A DNA stretch of 64,000 nt, from NCBI GenBank assembly GCA_900012615.1, contig LT009756.1, positions 1,060,958 to 1,124,957 on the forward strand, in the 5' to 3' direction. Shown piece after piece: positions 1 through 7,441 of the stretch. The notes beneath the pieces were generated by a model. That model worked only from the letters and a program-made list of their open reading frames with translations. It searched no databases and was not told where the DNA came from. Origin of the DNA: Agrobacterium genomosp. 13 str. CFBP 6927 (GTDB lineage Bacteria; Pseudomonadota; Alphaproteobacteria; Rhizobiales; Rhizobiaceae). The translations under genes and the position numbers were made by a program. Each line of letters begins with the position of its first letter. Positions within the stretch are counted from its first letter, which is position 1.

Positions 1-1101
1 ATCACCCGCCTGCGGGGCAAGCCGGCCGGAGATGAATTTTGCAAAGGTCGATTTGCCGTTACCGTTTGAGCCGAGCAGCGCGATGCGGTCGTCATTGTCG
101 ATCCGCAGATTGAGCTGTTTCAGGATCGATTTGCCCGGCTCGTAACCCACGGCGCCGCCATTGATGGCGACGATGGGCGATGCCGGCTGCTTTTCCGGTT
201 CGGGAAATGTGATCGGCTGGACATGATCTTCGATCACGGCGGCGACGGTGCCCATGCGCTCCAGCGCCTTGATGCGGCTTTGCGCCTGACGCGCCTTGGT
301 GGCCTTGGCGCGAAAACGGTCGATGAAGCTTTGCAGATGTTTGCGCGCGGCGTCGTTCTTGACCTTGGCCTTCATCTGCAATTCGTCGGCCTCGGCCTTC
401 TGCCGCTCGAACTGGTCGTAACCGCCGCGATAGAAGGTCAGCTTCTTCTGGTCCAGATGCACGATGGAGTTGACGGCGTTGTTCAGGAGATCGCGGTCGT
501 GGCTGATGATGATGACGGTATGCGGATAACGGCGGATATAGTCTTCCAGCCAGAGCGTGCCTTCGAGGTCGAGATAGTTGGTCGGCTCGTCAAGCAGCAG
601 AAGATCCGGTTCGGCAAACAGCACCGAGGCAAGCGCCACGCGCATGCGCCAGCCGCCGGAAAAGGAGGAGGCGGGACGAAGCTGTGCTTCGTGATCGAAG
701 CCGAGGCCGGCAAGAATGCTCGACGCACGGGCCTCCGCCGAATGGGCGTCGATATCGACGAGCCGCATCTGGATTTCGGCGATCCGGTGCGGATCGGTTG
801 CGGTTTCCGCCTCGGCCAGCAGCGCGCTGCGTTCCTTGTCGGCGGAAAGCACGATGGAAATCAGCGATTCTTCCGTTCCCGGCGCTTCCTGTGCCACCTG
901 GCCGATGCGCGCCTGTTTCGGGATCGTTACCGAACCGCTTTCCGCAGAAAAATCGCCGGTGATGACCCGGAACAGGGTGGATTTGCCGGCGCCGTTGCGG
1001 CCAACGAGGCCCGCCTTCACGCCCGCGGGAAGCGTCACGCTGGCATGGTCAAGAAGCAGACGCCCGGCGATGCGGGCGGAAAGATCGGTAATCGTAATCA
1101 T
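1..1101 (-). CDS. ABC-F family ATP-binding protein (3' end outside window)
   Basis: This is the N-terminal 366 residues of a soluble ABC-F ATPase; the stop lies beyond the left edge. The translation starts MITITD. It shows a first Walker A (GRNGAGKST), a signature motif FSGGWRMR, and a Walker B with the ABC-F form LLLLDEPTNYLD. A charged linker rich in Lys/Arg/Gln follows, and then a second Walker A (GSNGNGKST). There are no membrane segments. Twin cassettes on one chain with this linker are typical of ABC-F proteins, which act on the ribosome rather than in transport. The layout suggests the Uup/YheS branch, but the C-terminus needed to decide is missing. Confidence 0.9.
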   Translation of the reverse strand, partial: MITITDLSARIAGRLLLDHASVTLPAGVKAGLVGRNGAGKSTLFRVITGDFSAESGSVTIPKQARIGQVAQEAPGTEESLISIVLSADKERSALLAEAETATDPHRIAEIQMRLVDIDAHSAEARASSILAGLGFDHEAQLRPASSFSGGWRMRVALASVLFAEPDLLLLDEPTNYLDLEGTLWLEDYIRRYPHTVIIISHDRDLLNNAVNSIVHLDQKKLTFYRGGYDQFERQKAEADELQMKAKVKNDAARKHLQSFIDRFRAKATKARQAQSRIKALERMGTVAAVIEDHVQPITFPEPEKQPASPIVAINGGAVGYEPGKSILKQLNLRIDNDDRIALLGSNGNGKSTFAKFISGRLAPQAGD

Positions 1102-1170
1102 GGCGCCGTTTTGGCTGAACTGCGTGGCCAAGGCAAGAGCGCCCGCGCCACACCACATCAGAATGCAGCG

Positions 1171-2229
1171 TCAACAGCCCAGCTGCGCCAGATAGCTGCT
1201 GCGGCTGTGCTGCGCCACGTCCCGGGAGTAGCCGGTGACGCAATTGCGCGTGCCGCAGCGGGCGGAGAGCAGGGCGAGTTCGGCATGGCTGAAAAACTCG
1301 GCGGGCGTCGTCGTGCCGTCCACTGCCGCAACCCCGATCGATACCGTCAGATGTTCGCCTTCGCCCTCGCTGGTTACGAAGCGCAGGGCCGCCACGTTTT
1401 GCCGCAACCGCTCGGCAATCGCTTCGGCCGTATTTTGCGAGACGCCGGCAAACAGGAACGCGAATTCATTGCCGCCGATGCGGGCCACGAAATCGTCCTT
1501 CTTGATCGTCCTGCGGAAGAGCGCGGCGAGCCGTCGAAGCGCCTTGTTACCGGCGGTGGGGCCGTATTTGCCGTTAATTTCGCGGAAGCGATCAATGTTG
1601 AGCAGCACCAGCGAGGTGGCGGACGCCGCCTGATCGCCCGCATAGAGGTCCCCGAGTTTTTCAAAGAATGCCGCCCTGTTGGGAAGCGCCGTCAGGGTGT
1701 CACGCAGGGAATTCGCCTGAAGCTCGGCCCGGCGTTTCTCGACCTCGCGGATTTTCATCACACCCATGGAGACGAAATGTTTGAGGCTGGTCTGTTCCTC
1801 GTGAATGTCGCCCATCAATTGCGCAAGCCGCTCCAGTGACGGTGGCTCATGCCGGTCTTCATCGGAAAGGCTGGTGACGAATGTTTCAGTCCGCTGCAGG
1901 CCGGCCTCCAGCCGCGCGGAAATCTGCTTCAGGGTTTCGAATGCCTCTGTCGCCATCTGTTCCGCCTCGATCCGGGAGAAACCGGGCAGATTGTGTCTCT
2001 GGCCGACAATGTCGATTTCATGCTGTTGCGGCGCGTTGCCAAGTGCCAGAATATCGCGCCCCATCGCCGGATTATGCCCGGACAATATTTCATAGATCAG
2101 TTCATAATTGCGGGGCAGCGGCGCAATGTTCATCTTGGCGATGAATTGCGTGATCCTCGTAACGACAAGACCGTTTCTGGACTGTTCGCGTTTTTTATCG
2201 CCAGCAGATGTCGTCACGGTCAGCCCCAA
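1171..2229 (-). CDS. GGDEF-domain protein with degenerate active site
   Basis: A soluble protein of about 352 residues. It has an alpha-helical N-terminal half (about 1-170) and a C-terminal GGDEF domain (about 175-335). Fold motifs are recognisable, but key positions differ. The signature reads GGNEF (Asn254), the usual DID metal site reads NID (Asn211), and the usual Asp after INDxxGHxxG is Asn228. In characterised diguanylate cyclases the first two positions bind Mg2+. I infer that the domain is probably inactive as a cyclase and may bind nucleotide or a partner. The start is uncertain: TTG at 2229, or GTG at 2217 preceded by GGGG. No signal peptide or membrane segment is seen. Confidence 0.85.
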   Translation of the reverse strand: MGLTVTTSAGDKKREQSRNGLVVTRITQFIAKMNIAPLPRNYELIYEILSGHNPAMGRDILALGNAPQQHEIDIVGQRHNLPGFSRIEAEQMATEAFETLKQISARLEAGLQRTETFVTSLSDEDRHEPPSLERLAQLMGDIHEEQTSLKHFVSMGVMKIREVEKRRAELQANSLRDTLTALPNRAAFFEKLGDLYAGDQAASATSLVLLNIDRFREINGKYGPTAGNKALRRLAALFRRTIKKDDFVARIGGNEFAFLFAGVSQNTAEAIAERLRQNVAALRFVTSEGEGEHLTVSIGVAAVDGTTTPAEFFSHAELALLSARCGTRNCVTGYSRDVAQHSRSSYLAQLGC

Positions 2230-2473
2230 AGAGATCGTATTTATGAATTCGCCGAAATAGTCGGTTTCCGAGTGGGGTTACTTATACACGCGACGGTTTA
2301 AAATAGCCTAAACTCGCGGGAGATTTTCGCCTTCTTCAAGCATAAACTGCGGCGTGGCGAAGGTCGTCCGTCGCAAACGGCTTTTGATCGATAACATGAC
2401 AAATCCTGATTTGATTTCAGGCGACGGCCGTTCTTATATCGCCTCTCCGATAGTACAGAAGAGGGTGCAGCCT

Positions 2474-3169
2474 ATGACGACCTCCAGAACCTTGTATTCG
2501 CTTTGCGGAAGTGACAGCTCCCGGCCGTTTTCTCCCCATTGCTGGAAAACAGTGCTTTCGCTGGCGCATAAGGGACTGGATTTCGAGGAACGCCCTTTGC
2601 CATTCACGGTGATCCCCACCGTGGAGGATGGTTTTTCGAAGACGGTGCCGATCCTTCGTGATGGCGACCAGCTGGTGAGCGACAGCTTTGAAATCGCCCT
2701 TTATCTCGATGATGCCTATCCGGAGCGGCCATCGCTTTTCAACGGGGAGGGCGGCAAGGCCATGGCGCGTTTTGTTGAAAGCTGGTCGCAGACCCAGCTT
2801 CATCCGGCCATCGTCCGCATTGCCGTGCTCGATATCCACGACATGCTGGACGAGCCGGATCGCCGTTATTTCCGCGACAGCCGGACGAAGGCGCTGGGAC
2901 GGCCGCTGGAGGATGTGGTGGCAAACCGCGAGGCGGAGATCGCTGCCTTTCCGCTCCTGCTGGCGCCAATCCGCCGCATGCTGAGCTTCCAGCCCTTCAT
3001 TGGCGGCACATCGCCGCTATTTGCGGATTACATCGTTTTCGGCGCGCTGCAATGGGCAAGGATCACCACCGGGGCGGATTTGTTTTCCGAAAACGATCCG
3101 GTCCGCGACTGGTTCGAAGGTTGCCTTGATCTCTACGATGCGAGAGGCCGCAGTGTGACAGCGGCGTGA
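2474..3169 (+). CDS. glutathione S-transferase family protein
   Basis: A 231-residue soluble protein with the two-domain GST layout. The N-terminal thioredoxin-like part carries the Cys/Ser-rich segment SLCGSDSSRPFSPHCWK, the cis-Pro region (TVPIL) and the glutathione-contact motif SDSFEIALYLD. A helical C-terminal domain ends with the usual FADY segment. The frame is open from 2354, but the ATG at 2474 follows a GAGGG stretch and gives the normal family length, so I use it. It resembles beta-etherase/GstA-type bacterial GSTs. The substrate cannot be told from sequence. It stands alone, just upstream of ndk. Confidence 0.85.
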   Translation: MTTSRTLYSLCGSDSSRPFSPHCWKTVLSLAHKGLDFEERPLPFTVIPTVEDGFSKTVPILRDGDQLVSDSFEIALYLDDAYPERPSLFNGEGGKAMARFVESWSQTQLHPAIVRIAVLDIHDMLDEPDRRYFRDSRTKALGRPLEDVVANREAEIAAFPLLLAPIRRMLSFQPFIGGTSPLFADYIVFGALQWARITTGADLFSENDPVRDWFEGCLDLYDARGRSVTAA

Positions 3170-3272
3170 AATGTCTGTTCTCATCGCTGCAATATGGGTG
3201 AACCCCCTTGTTTTCGGGAGTTTGGGCGGGTAAAGACCGCCCACTTTCTCTGAAGGAAAAGGAAACGGACAC

Positions 3273-3695
3273 ATGGCGATTGAACGCACATTTTCGATGA
3301 TCAAGCCGGACGCAACCAAGCGTAACCTGACGGGCGCGATCACCAAGGTATTTGAAGACAACGGCCTGCGCGTCGTCGCCTCCAAGCGCGTCTGGATGAG
3401 CAAGCGCGAAGCCGAAGGCTTCTACGCCGTTCACAAGGAGCGTCCCTTCTTCGGCGAACTCGTTGAAGGCATGACCTCCGGCCCGACCATCGTACAGGTT
3501 CTGGAAGGCGAAAACGCCATCCTCAAGAACCGCGAAATCATGGGCGCCACCAACCCGGCCCAGGCTGCGGAAGGCACCATCCGCAAGACGTTTGCGCTCT
3601 CCATCGGCGAAAACTCCGTTCACGGTTCCGACGCTCCGGAAACCGCCGCACAGGAAATCGCCTACTGGTTCGCTGAAACCGAAATCGTCGGCTGA
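3273..3695 (+). CDS. ndk: nucleoside diphosphate kinase
   Basis: A 140-residue enzyme that balances nucleoside triphosphate pools by moving the gamma-phosphate from ATP to NDPs through a phosphohistidine. The start [14 protein letters not shown] is the classical Ndk N-terminus. The active-site segment near residues 110-125 is degenerate in wording ([11 protein letters not shown]) but keeps the catalytic His in the NxxHGSD motif. The ATG follows the purine-rich stretch AAGGAAAAGGAAACGG. The 5' leader has a short GC hairpin (GGGCGG...CCGCCC). A strong terminator follows. Confidence 0.98.
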   Translation: MAIERTFSMIKPDATKRNLTGAITKVFEDNGLRVVASKRVWMSKREAEGFYAVHKERPFFGELVEGMTSGPTIVQVLEGENAILKNREIMGATNPAQAAEGTIRKTFALSIGENSVHGSDAPETAAQEIAYWFAETEIVG

Positions 3696-3763
3696 TTCAA
3701 AATATCAACGGCTTGAATCACCCTCTCAGGTGATTATGTGAAGCCGCTGAAAAGACTCGATGA

Positions 3764-3790
3764 AACGGAGCCGAAAGGCTCCGTTTTTTG
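3764..3790 (+). terminator. rho-independent terminator of ndk
   Basis: The stem ACGGAGCC/GGCTCCGT with a GAAA-type loop is followed by TTTTTT. It lies about 70 bp after the ndk stop. A second, imperfect inverted repeat (CGGCTT ... AAGCCG, with an inner ATCACC/GGTGAT pair) sits between the stop and this terminator. Confidence 0.85.
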
Positions 3791-3832
3791 TTTTGTTTGC
3801 CGGGCGATTGGTTCCTGTGCCGAGCATCCGTC

Positions 3833-3951
3833 CCCTCATTCCTGTGCTTGTCACAGGAATCCAGCCGACGCGCGTCCGCGCGGCGAAGAAACCCTTTCCA
3901 GCTCAAGGACTTGAGCTGGCTAGATTCCTGTGACGAGCACAGGAATGAGGG
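3833..3951. repeat. intergenic palindromic repeat, family A copy 1
   Basis: A 119-bp element. Its 5' arm (TCATTCCTGTGCTTGTCACA...) and 3' arm (...GACGAGCACAGGAATGAGGG) are nearly perfect inverted repeats. A small inner inverted repeat (CAGCTCAAG/CTTGAGCTG) and a GC-rich spacer containing GACGCGCGT lie between them. A second copy with the same architecture in the opposite orientation is at 54232-54346. Such elements are common between genes in Rhizobiaceae. Its right end is 10 bp from the lipoprotein stop codon, so it may also form a 3' hairpin in that transcript. Confidence 0.85.
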
Positions 3952-3960
3952 TGGAGGTCT

Positions 3961-4473
3961 TCACGACGCCGGACACCCCTCGACCGGCCGCATATCCATC
4001 GTGCCATCCGGTTTGAACACCTCCGGATTGGGCGTATAGAGCGGCCCGACCGTGAGCGGCCTGGCCGGAAGAAGCGACTGGTCCGTGTCGGAGCGGATCG
4101 TGGTCTCTATCGTCTGCAGAATATCGCCTTCCGGCCCCTTGATGCGGATGGTGACCTTGTAGGGCCGGTCCTGTTTCACGCATTCGACCGGCGGGCTTTG
4201 AATGGCAATCTTTTCGTCCATCGGGAAAATTTTCTCCCGCGTCGTCAGCTCAGCGCCGCCTCGGGGGTTTTCGAAGGTCGCCTCCACCGTACTGCCGTCG
4301 CGGATAGGCGCAACGCGTTGCAGTGTTACCAGATAGGTCGCAATCGCCACCCGATAGTTGAAGACGAACATACGGCCCGAAACCTTCGCGACATCGCGCG
4401 GCTCATCCCGCTGGCAACCGGAGAGGGCAAGCGTCGTCGCAATCACCAGCAATGAAACGGCAATTCCTTTCAT
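3961..4473 (-). CDS. putative lipoprotein, function unknown
   Basis: A 170-residue protein beginning MKGIAVSLLVIATTLALSGCQ, a lipoprotein signal peptide with lipobox LSGC, so the mature N-terminal Cys would be lipidated at about residue 20. I do not recognise the rest (about 150 residues, soluble, ending CPAS). It has two further Cys residues (VECVK and EGCPAS). The frame is open further upstream, but the ATG at 4473 is preceded by GAGG and overlaps the stop of the CGNR gene as ATGA. That overlap indicates translational coupling, so the two proteins are probably made together. Confidence 0.8.
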   Translation of the reverse strand: MKGIAVSLLVIATTLALSGCQRDEPRDVAKVSGRMFVFNYRVAIATYLVTLQRVAPIRDGSTVEATFENPRGGAELTTREKIFPMDEKIAIQSPPVECVKQDRPYKVTIRIKGPEGDILQTIETTIRSDTDQSLLPARPLTVGPLYTPNPEVFKPDGTMDMRPVEGCPAS

Positions 4474-5021
4474 TCCTCTGCCTCCTTCTTCCGATGATAG
4501 TGCCGGCTGGCCTTCTGTCGGTTGCCGCACACCGCCATGTCGCACCAGATCCGGCTTCTGTTCTTGCTGCGGTCGATGAACAGCCAGCCGCAATTGCCGC
4601 AAATCTTCAGGCGCTCCTGCGTTTCTACTGCCAGCAGCGACAGGGCGGAATGGGCTGTCGCATTGCCGAGGCTCGTCGCGGACGGAAACGACCGCAACGC
4701 CGCGCCGCAGGCGAAAAGAAGCTCCGCCAGCCTGCCGTCATCATCGCCGCCACTGGCGATCGAGGAACGGAAATAGCCGTCGATAGCTTCCCGCAGACCG
4801 AGAAAAACCGGCCGCTTTTCCGCTTCGGGGGCGATGAGCGCGGGAAATCTGCCTCGCTCTGCACTGAGACGTATCGCGGCTTCGGCAAAGGCAACGATCT
4901 GCTCCGGCGCGGCAAAACGGTCGATCGATTTTGCCGCGTCGGAACGCAAGATGATGCTGTTGGCGACATCGAGTGCCAATGCGCCGCCTGCGAAACGATG
5001 AGCTGTCCAGCGAAAGGTCAT
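4470..5021 (-). CDS. CGNR zinc-finger (ABATE-type) putative regulator
   Basis: A 183-residue protein with an N-terminal helical ABATE-like domain (about 1-130) and a C-terminal CGNR zinc finger: CGNCGWLF, then about 17 residues later WCDMAVCGNR. The basic tail RHYHRKKEAEE is typical of the family, which is presumed to bind DNA. I chose the ATG at 5021 (MTFRW) because a start at 5042 would place the N-terminus inside the palindrome at 5029-5064. The gene overlaps the lipoprotein gene downstream (ATGA) and is divergent from the permease at 5083. That layout suggests it regulates the permease and/or itself. Confidence 0.85.
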   Translation of the reverse strand: MTFRWTAHRFAGGALALDVANSIILRSDAAKSIDRFAAPEQIVAFAEAAIRLSAERGRFPALIAPEAEKRPVFLGLREAIDGYFRSSIASGGDDDGRLAELLFACGAALRSFPSATSLGNATAHSALSLLAVETQERLKICGNCGWLFIDRSKNRSRIWCDMAVCGNRQKASRHYHRKKEAEE

Positions 5022-5028
5022 GGCGCAT

Positions 5029-5064
5029 ATTATAACTATCAAAACGTATTTTAACAGTTATAAT
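5029..5064. promoter_or_regulatory. 36-bp palindrome, candidate operator
   Basis: The arms ATTATAACT (5029-5037) and AGTTATAAT (5056-5064) are exact inverted repeats. The inner AAAA/TTTT also pair, so 14 of 18 base pairs match around the centre at 5046/5047. It is AT-rich in a GC-rich genome. It fills the short gap between the divergent CGNR regulator (start 5021) and the permease (start 5083). The position fits an autoregulatory operator for the CGNR protein; that link is inference. Confidence 0.7.
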
Positions 5065-5082
5065 AATGATGGGAGGACGCGC

Positions 5083-5979
5083 TTGGCCTATTTCCTGCAA
5101 CAATTGCTGAATGCCGTGCCGGTCGCCTCGCTTTATGCGGTTCTGGCCTTCGGCTACGCGATCGCCTTTTCGATCACCCGACGGGCGGATGTCACCTATG
5201 GCGCGATTTTCGCCTTCGCCGGCCAGACCTGTCTGCTCTTTGCCGATTTCGGCTGGAACCGTTTGTGGCTGGTCCTGCCCGCAACGCTTGCCCTTGGGGC
5301 GGGAATGGGTCTGTTCGGCGGGTTATGGGCGGCGGCCTTCATCGGCAGGGCGGTGATGCGGCCGCTGGCGAAAGCCTCTCCCAATGCGGTGACGGTCGCC
5401 TCCATCGGCGTGCTGATCGCGCTCACCGAAAGCGCCAGACTCGCCGCCGGCACCCGGCAATTATGGCTGCCGCCGCTTTTGTCCGAACCGGTGCGGTTCT
5501 GGGCTGAGGGCGGTTTTGCCGTCACCCTGACGCCGATGCAGATGCTGAATACGGCTGTTTTCTGCCTGCTCATCCTCGCAGGCTCCGTTTATCTGCGGCG
5601 TTCCGGTTTCGGCCGTTGCTGGAAGGCGGTCTCGGACGATGCTTTCGCCGCCTCGCTCTGCGGCGTGAATGCGGGCAGGATATTCCTGCTCTCCTATTGC
5701 GCGGCGGGCCTTGTCGCCGCCATCGCCGGCGTATTGGCGACGTTTTATTACGGCACGATGGATTTCGGCGCCGGGCTGGTTTTCGGTCTGAAGGTCGTGC
5801 TCATTTCGGCGGCCGGCGGTTATACCAGCCCGCTCGTCTGCGCGCTGGGGGCAGCCGCCGTCGGTTTTGCGGAAACCCTGTGGGTCGGTTACGGCCCGGT
5901 CGTCTGGCGGGACGCGGCGGTCCTTGCTCTTCTGGTCGGCTGGCTCATCGTCATGCGCAGCAGGGTGGAAGCGCCTTAG
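5083..5979 (+). CDS. LivH-like branched-chain amino acid ABC permease (orphan)
   Basis: A 298-residue inner-membrane protein with about eight hydrophobic segments. It has the LivH-type N-terminus (LLNAVPVASLYAVLAFGYAI) and the conserved EAA-like loop near GRCWKAVSDDAFAASLCGVN. I chose TTG at 5083 because GGGAGG lies 7 bases upstream and the translation then starts where LivH proteins start. An upstream ATG at 5020 would read through the palindrome. Liv systems normally have a second permease, two ATPases and a binding protein next door; none is here. The next gene is convergent moaE. It may use partners encoded elsewhere. Confidence 0.8.
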   Translation: MAYFLQQLLNAVPVASLYAVLAFGYAIAFSITRRADVTYGAIFAFAGQTCLLFADFGWNRLWLVLPATLALGAGMGLFGGLWAAAFIGRAVMRPLAKASPNAVTVASIGVLIALTESARLAAGTRQLWLPPLLSEPVRFWAEGGFAVTLTPMQMLNTAVFCLLILAGSVYLRRSGFGRCWKAVSDDAFAASLCGVNAGRIFLLSYCAAGLVAAIAGVLATFYYGTMDFGAGLVFGLKVVLISAAGGYTSPLVCALGAAAVGFAETLWVGYGPVVWRDAAVLALLVGWLIVMRSRVEAP

Positions 5980-6025
5980 CGCATTTCGAGGAGAAGTGGG
6001 GTTTTCCGTCCGTAAAGACGAAGCG

Positions 6026-6493
6026 TCACCGCCACTTGTCCTTGGCCGTGTCATCCGTCGCCTTTGCCGCGATCCAATCGCCCGTCGTTCCATCCTTGCC
6101 ATGTTCCTTTTTCCAGAACGGGGCCGATGTTTTGAGGTAATCCATCACGAAATTCGCGCCGTCGAAGGCGGCCTGCCGATGCCGGGCTGCGGCAATGACA
6201 AGGACGATATTTTCGCCGGCAGCGATCTTGCCGTGGCGATGGATGGCAGTGAGACCGAGAAGGGCGAAACGCTCGATGGCGAGATCGGCGATGCGGGTCA
6301 TTTCCGCTTCCGCCATGCCGGGATAATGTTCAAGCTCCAGCGCTGCCAGCGTGCCGCCATCGTCACGGCAAAGCCCGGTAAAGGCCACCACCGCGCCGAT
6401 GCTCCCGTCGCCTTCCGTCAGCCTGCGGGTTTCTTCCCCAGCGTCGAAATCTTCGCGTTGCACGCGGATCGTCGGCTTGACGGCTGGCTGCAT
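6026..6493 (-). CDS. moaE: molybdopterin synthase catalytic subunit MoaE
   Basis: A 155-residue subunit that inserts the dithiolene sulfurs into precursor Z during molybdenum cofactor synthesis, taking sulfur from the MoaD thiocarboxylate. Family marks are GAVVAFTGLCRD near the N-terminus, ELEHYPGMAE, IHRHGKIAAGE, and the active-site stretch DYLKTSAPFWKKE with its catalytic lysines. It lies 4 bp after moaD on the same strand, so the two subunits are cotranscribed. It is convergent with the permease gene. The other moa genes are not in this window. Confidence 0.96.
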   Translation of the reverse strand: MQPAVKPTIRVQREDFDAGEETRRLTEGDGSIGAVVAFTGLCRDDGGTLAALELEHYPGMAEAEMTRIADLAIERFALLGLTAIHRHGKIAAGENIVLVIAAARHRQAAFDGANFVMDYLKTSAPFWKKEHGKDGTTGDWIAAKATDDTAKDKWR

Positions 6494-6497
6494 CCAC

Positions 6498-6752
6498 TCA
6501 TCCCCCGGTCATGGGCGGGAAAATGCCGATTTCGCGCGCGCCGGCAATGCTCTCGTCATGTTCGACATGTTCCTGATTGACCGCAACGCGGATCACATCC
6601 GGAAATTCGAAGGCGGCTTCGTAATTTTCGCCACGGCTTGTGAGCCAGGCGATCAGTTCACCGGCCGTGGTGACGGAGGAGGGGATATCCAGTTCTTCTT
6701 CGTCCGTGCCGATCTTTTCGCGCACCCAGGCGAAATAAACGATCCGTGTCAT
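6498..6752 (-). CDS. moaD: molybdopterin synthase sulfur carrier subunit MoaD
   Basis: An 84-residue ubiquitin-fold sulfur carrier. It begins MTRIVYFAWVREKIG and ends in the diagnostic Gly-Gly (PPMTGG), whose C-terminal carboxylate is adenylated and converted to thiocarboxylate for MoaE. The ATG overlaps the pgsA stop by one base (TGATG), so moaD translation is probably coupled to pgsA. moaE follows after 4 bp. Confidence 0.96.
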   Translation of the reverse strand: MTRIVYFAWVREKIGTDEEELDIPSSVTTAGELIAWLTSRGENYEAAFEFPDVIRVAVNQEHVEHDESIAGAREIGIFPPMTGG

Positions 6753-7339
6753 CAGTCTTCGTCCACGATATGCTTGAGGCCCGCCTTGAAGTAATCATAG
6801 CCGGTATACATGGTGAGTGCCGCGGCCAGCCAGAGAAGCGTAATTCCCATTTCGGTCGTGTAGGGCAGAACCTTGTCGCCCGCAGGACCGGCGAGAAGAA
6901 AGGCGATGGCCACCATCTGGATGGTGGTCTTCCATTTGGCGATGCGGGTGACGGGAACGCTGACCTTCAGCGCCGCCAGATATTCCCGCAGGCCCGAGAC
7001 CAGAATCTCACGGCAGAGGATGGTGATGGCCGCCCAGAGCGACCAGCCGGCAATGGTGCCATCCGCAGCCATCAGCAGCAGAACGGAGGCCACCAGCAGC
7101 TTGTCGGCGATCGGGTCCAGCATGCGGCCGATATTGGATGTCTGGTTCCAGATACGGGCCAGATAACCATCGAGGAAATCGGTCAGCGAGGCGACGATGA
7201 ACAGCCAGAGCGCCGTCCAGCGCGCGAAATCTGAGCTTTCCAGCTTTCCTTCGATGAAAAAGCACAGAACGATGACAGGAACCGCGAGGATGCGGCCGTA
7301 GGTGAGGAGATTGGGGATGCTGTATGCGCGCGAAGCCAT
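6752..7339 (-). CDS. pgsA: CDP-diacylglycerol-glycerol-3-phosphate 3-phosphatidyltransferase
   Basis: A 195-residue inner-membrane enzyme that makes phosphatidylglycerol phosphate, the first step to phosphatidylglycerol and cardiolipin. The N-terminus SIPNLLTYGRILAVPVIV is typical of PgsA. The CDP-alcohol phosphotransferase motif D-x2-DG-x2-AR-x8-G-x3-D-x3-D is complete, running from DFLDGYLAR to GRMLDPIAD. Four or more hydrophobic helices are visible. It lies between uvrC (102-bp gap) and moaD, an arrangement common in alphaproteobacteria. Confidence 0.96.
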   Translation of the reverse strand: MASRAYSIPNLLTYGRILAVPVIVLCFFIEGKLESSDFARWTALWLFIVASLTDFLDGYLARIWNQTSNIGRMLDPIADKLLVASVLLLMAADGTIAGWSLWAAITILCREILVSGLREYLAALKVSVPVTRIAKWKTTIQMVAIAFLLAGPAGDKVLPYTTEMGITLLWLAAALTMYTGYDYFKAGLKHIVDED

Positions 7340-7441
7340 GGGAAACCTGTCAGTCTGGATAAGCTGCCTTGATGCCGCCCCTGACGGATAGCGTCAACAT
7401 GTGATTATGTTTTTTTAGCAGTTCGTTGCGCCAGCGCGGGC

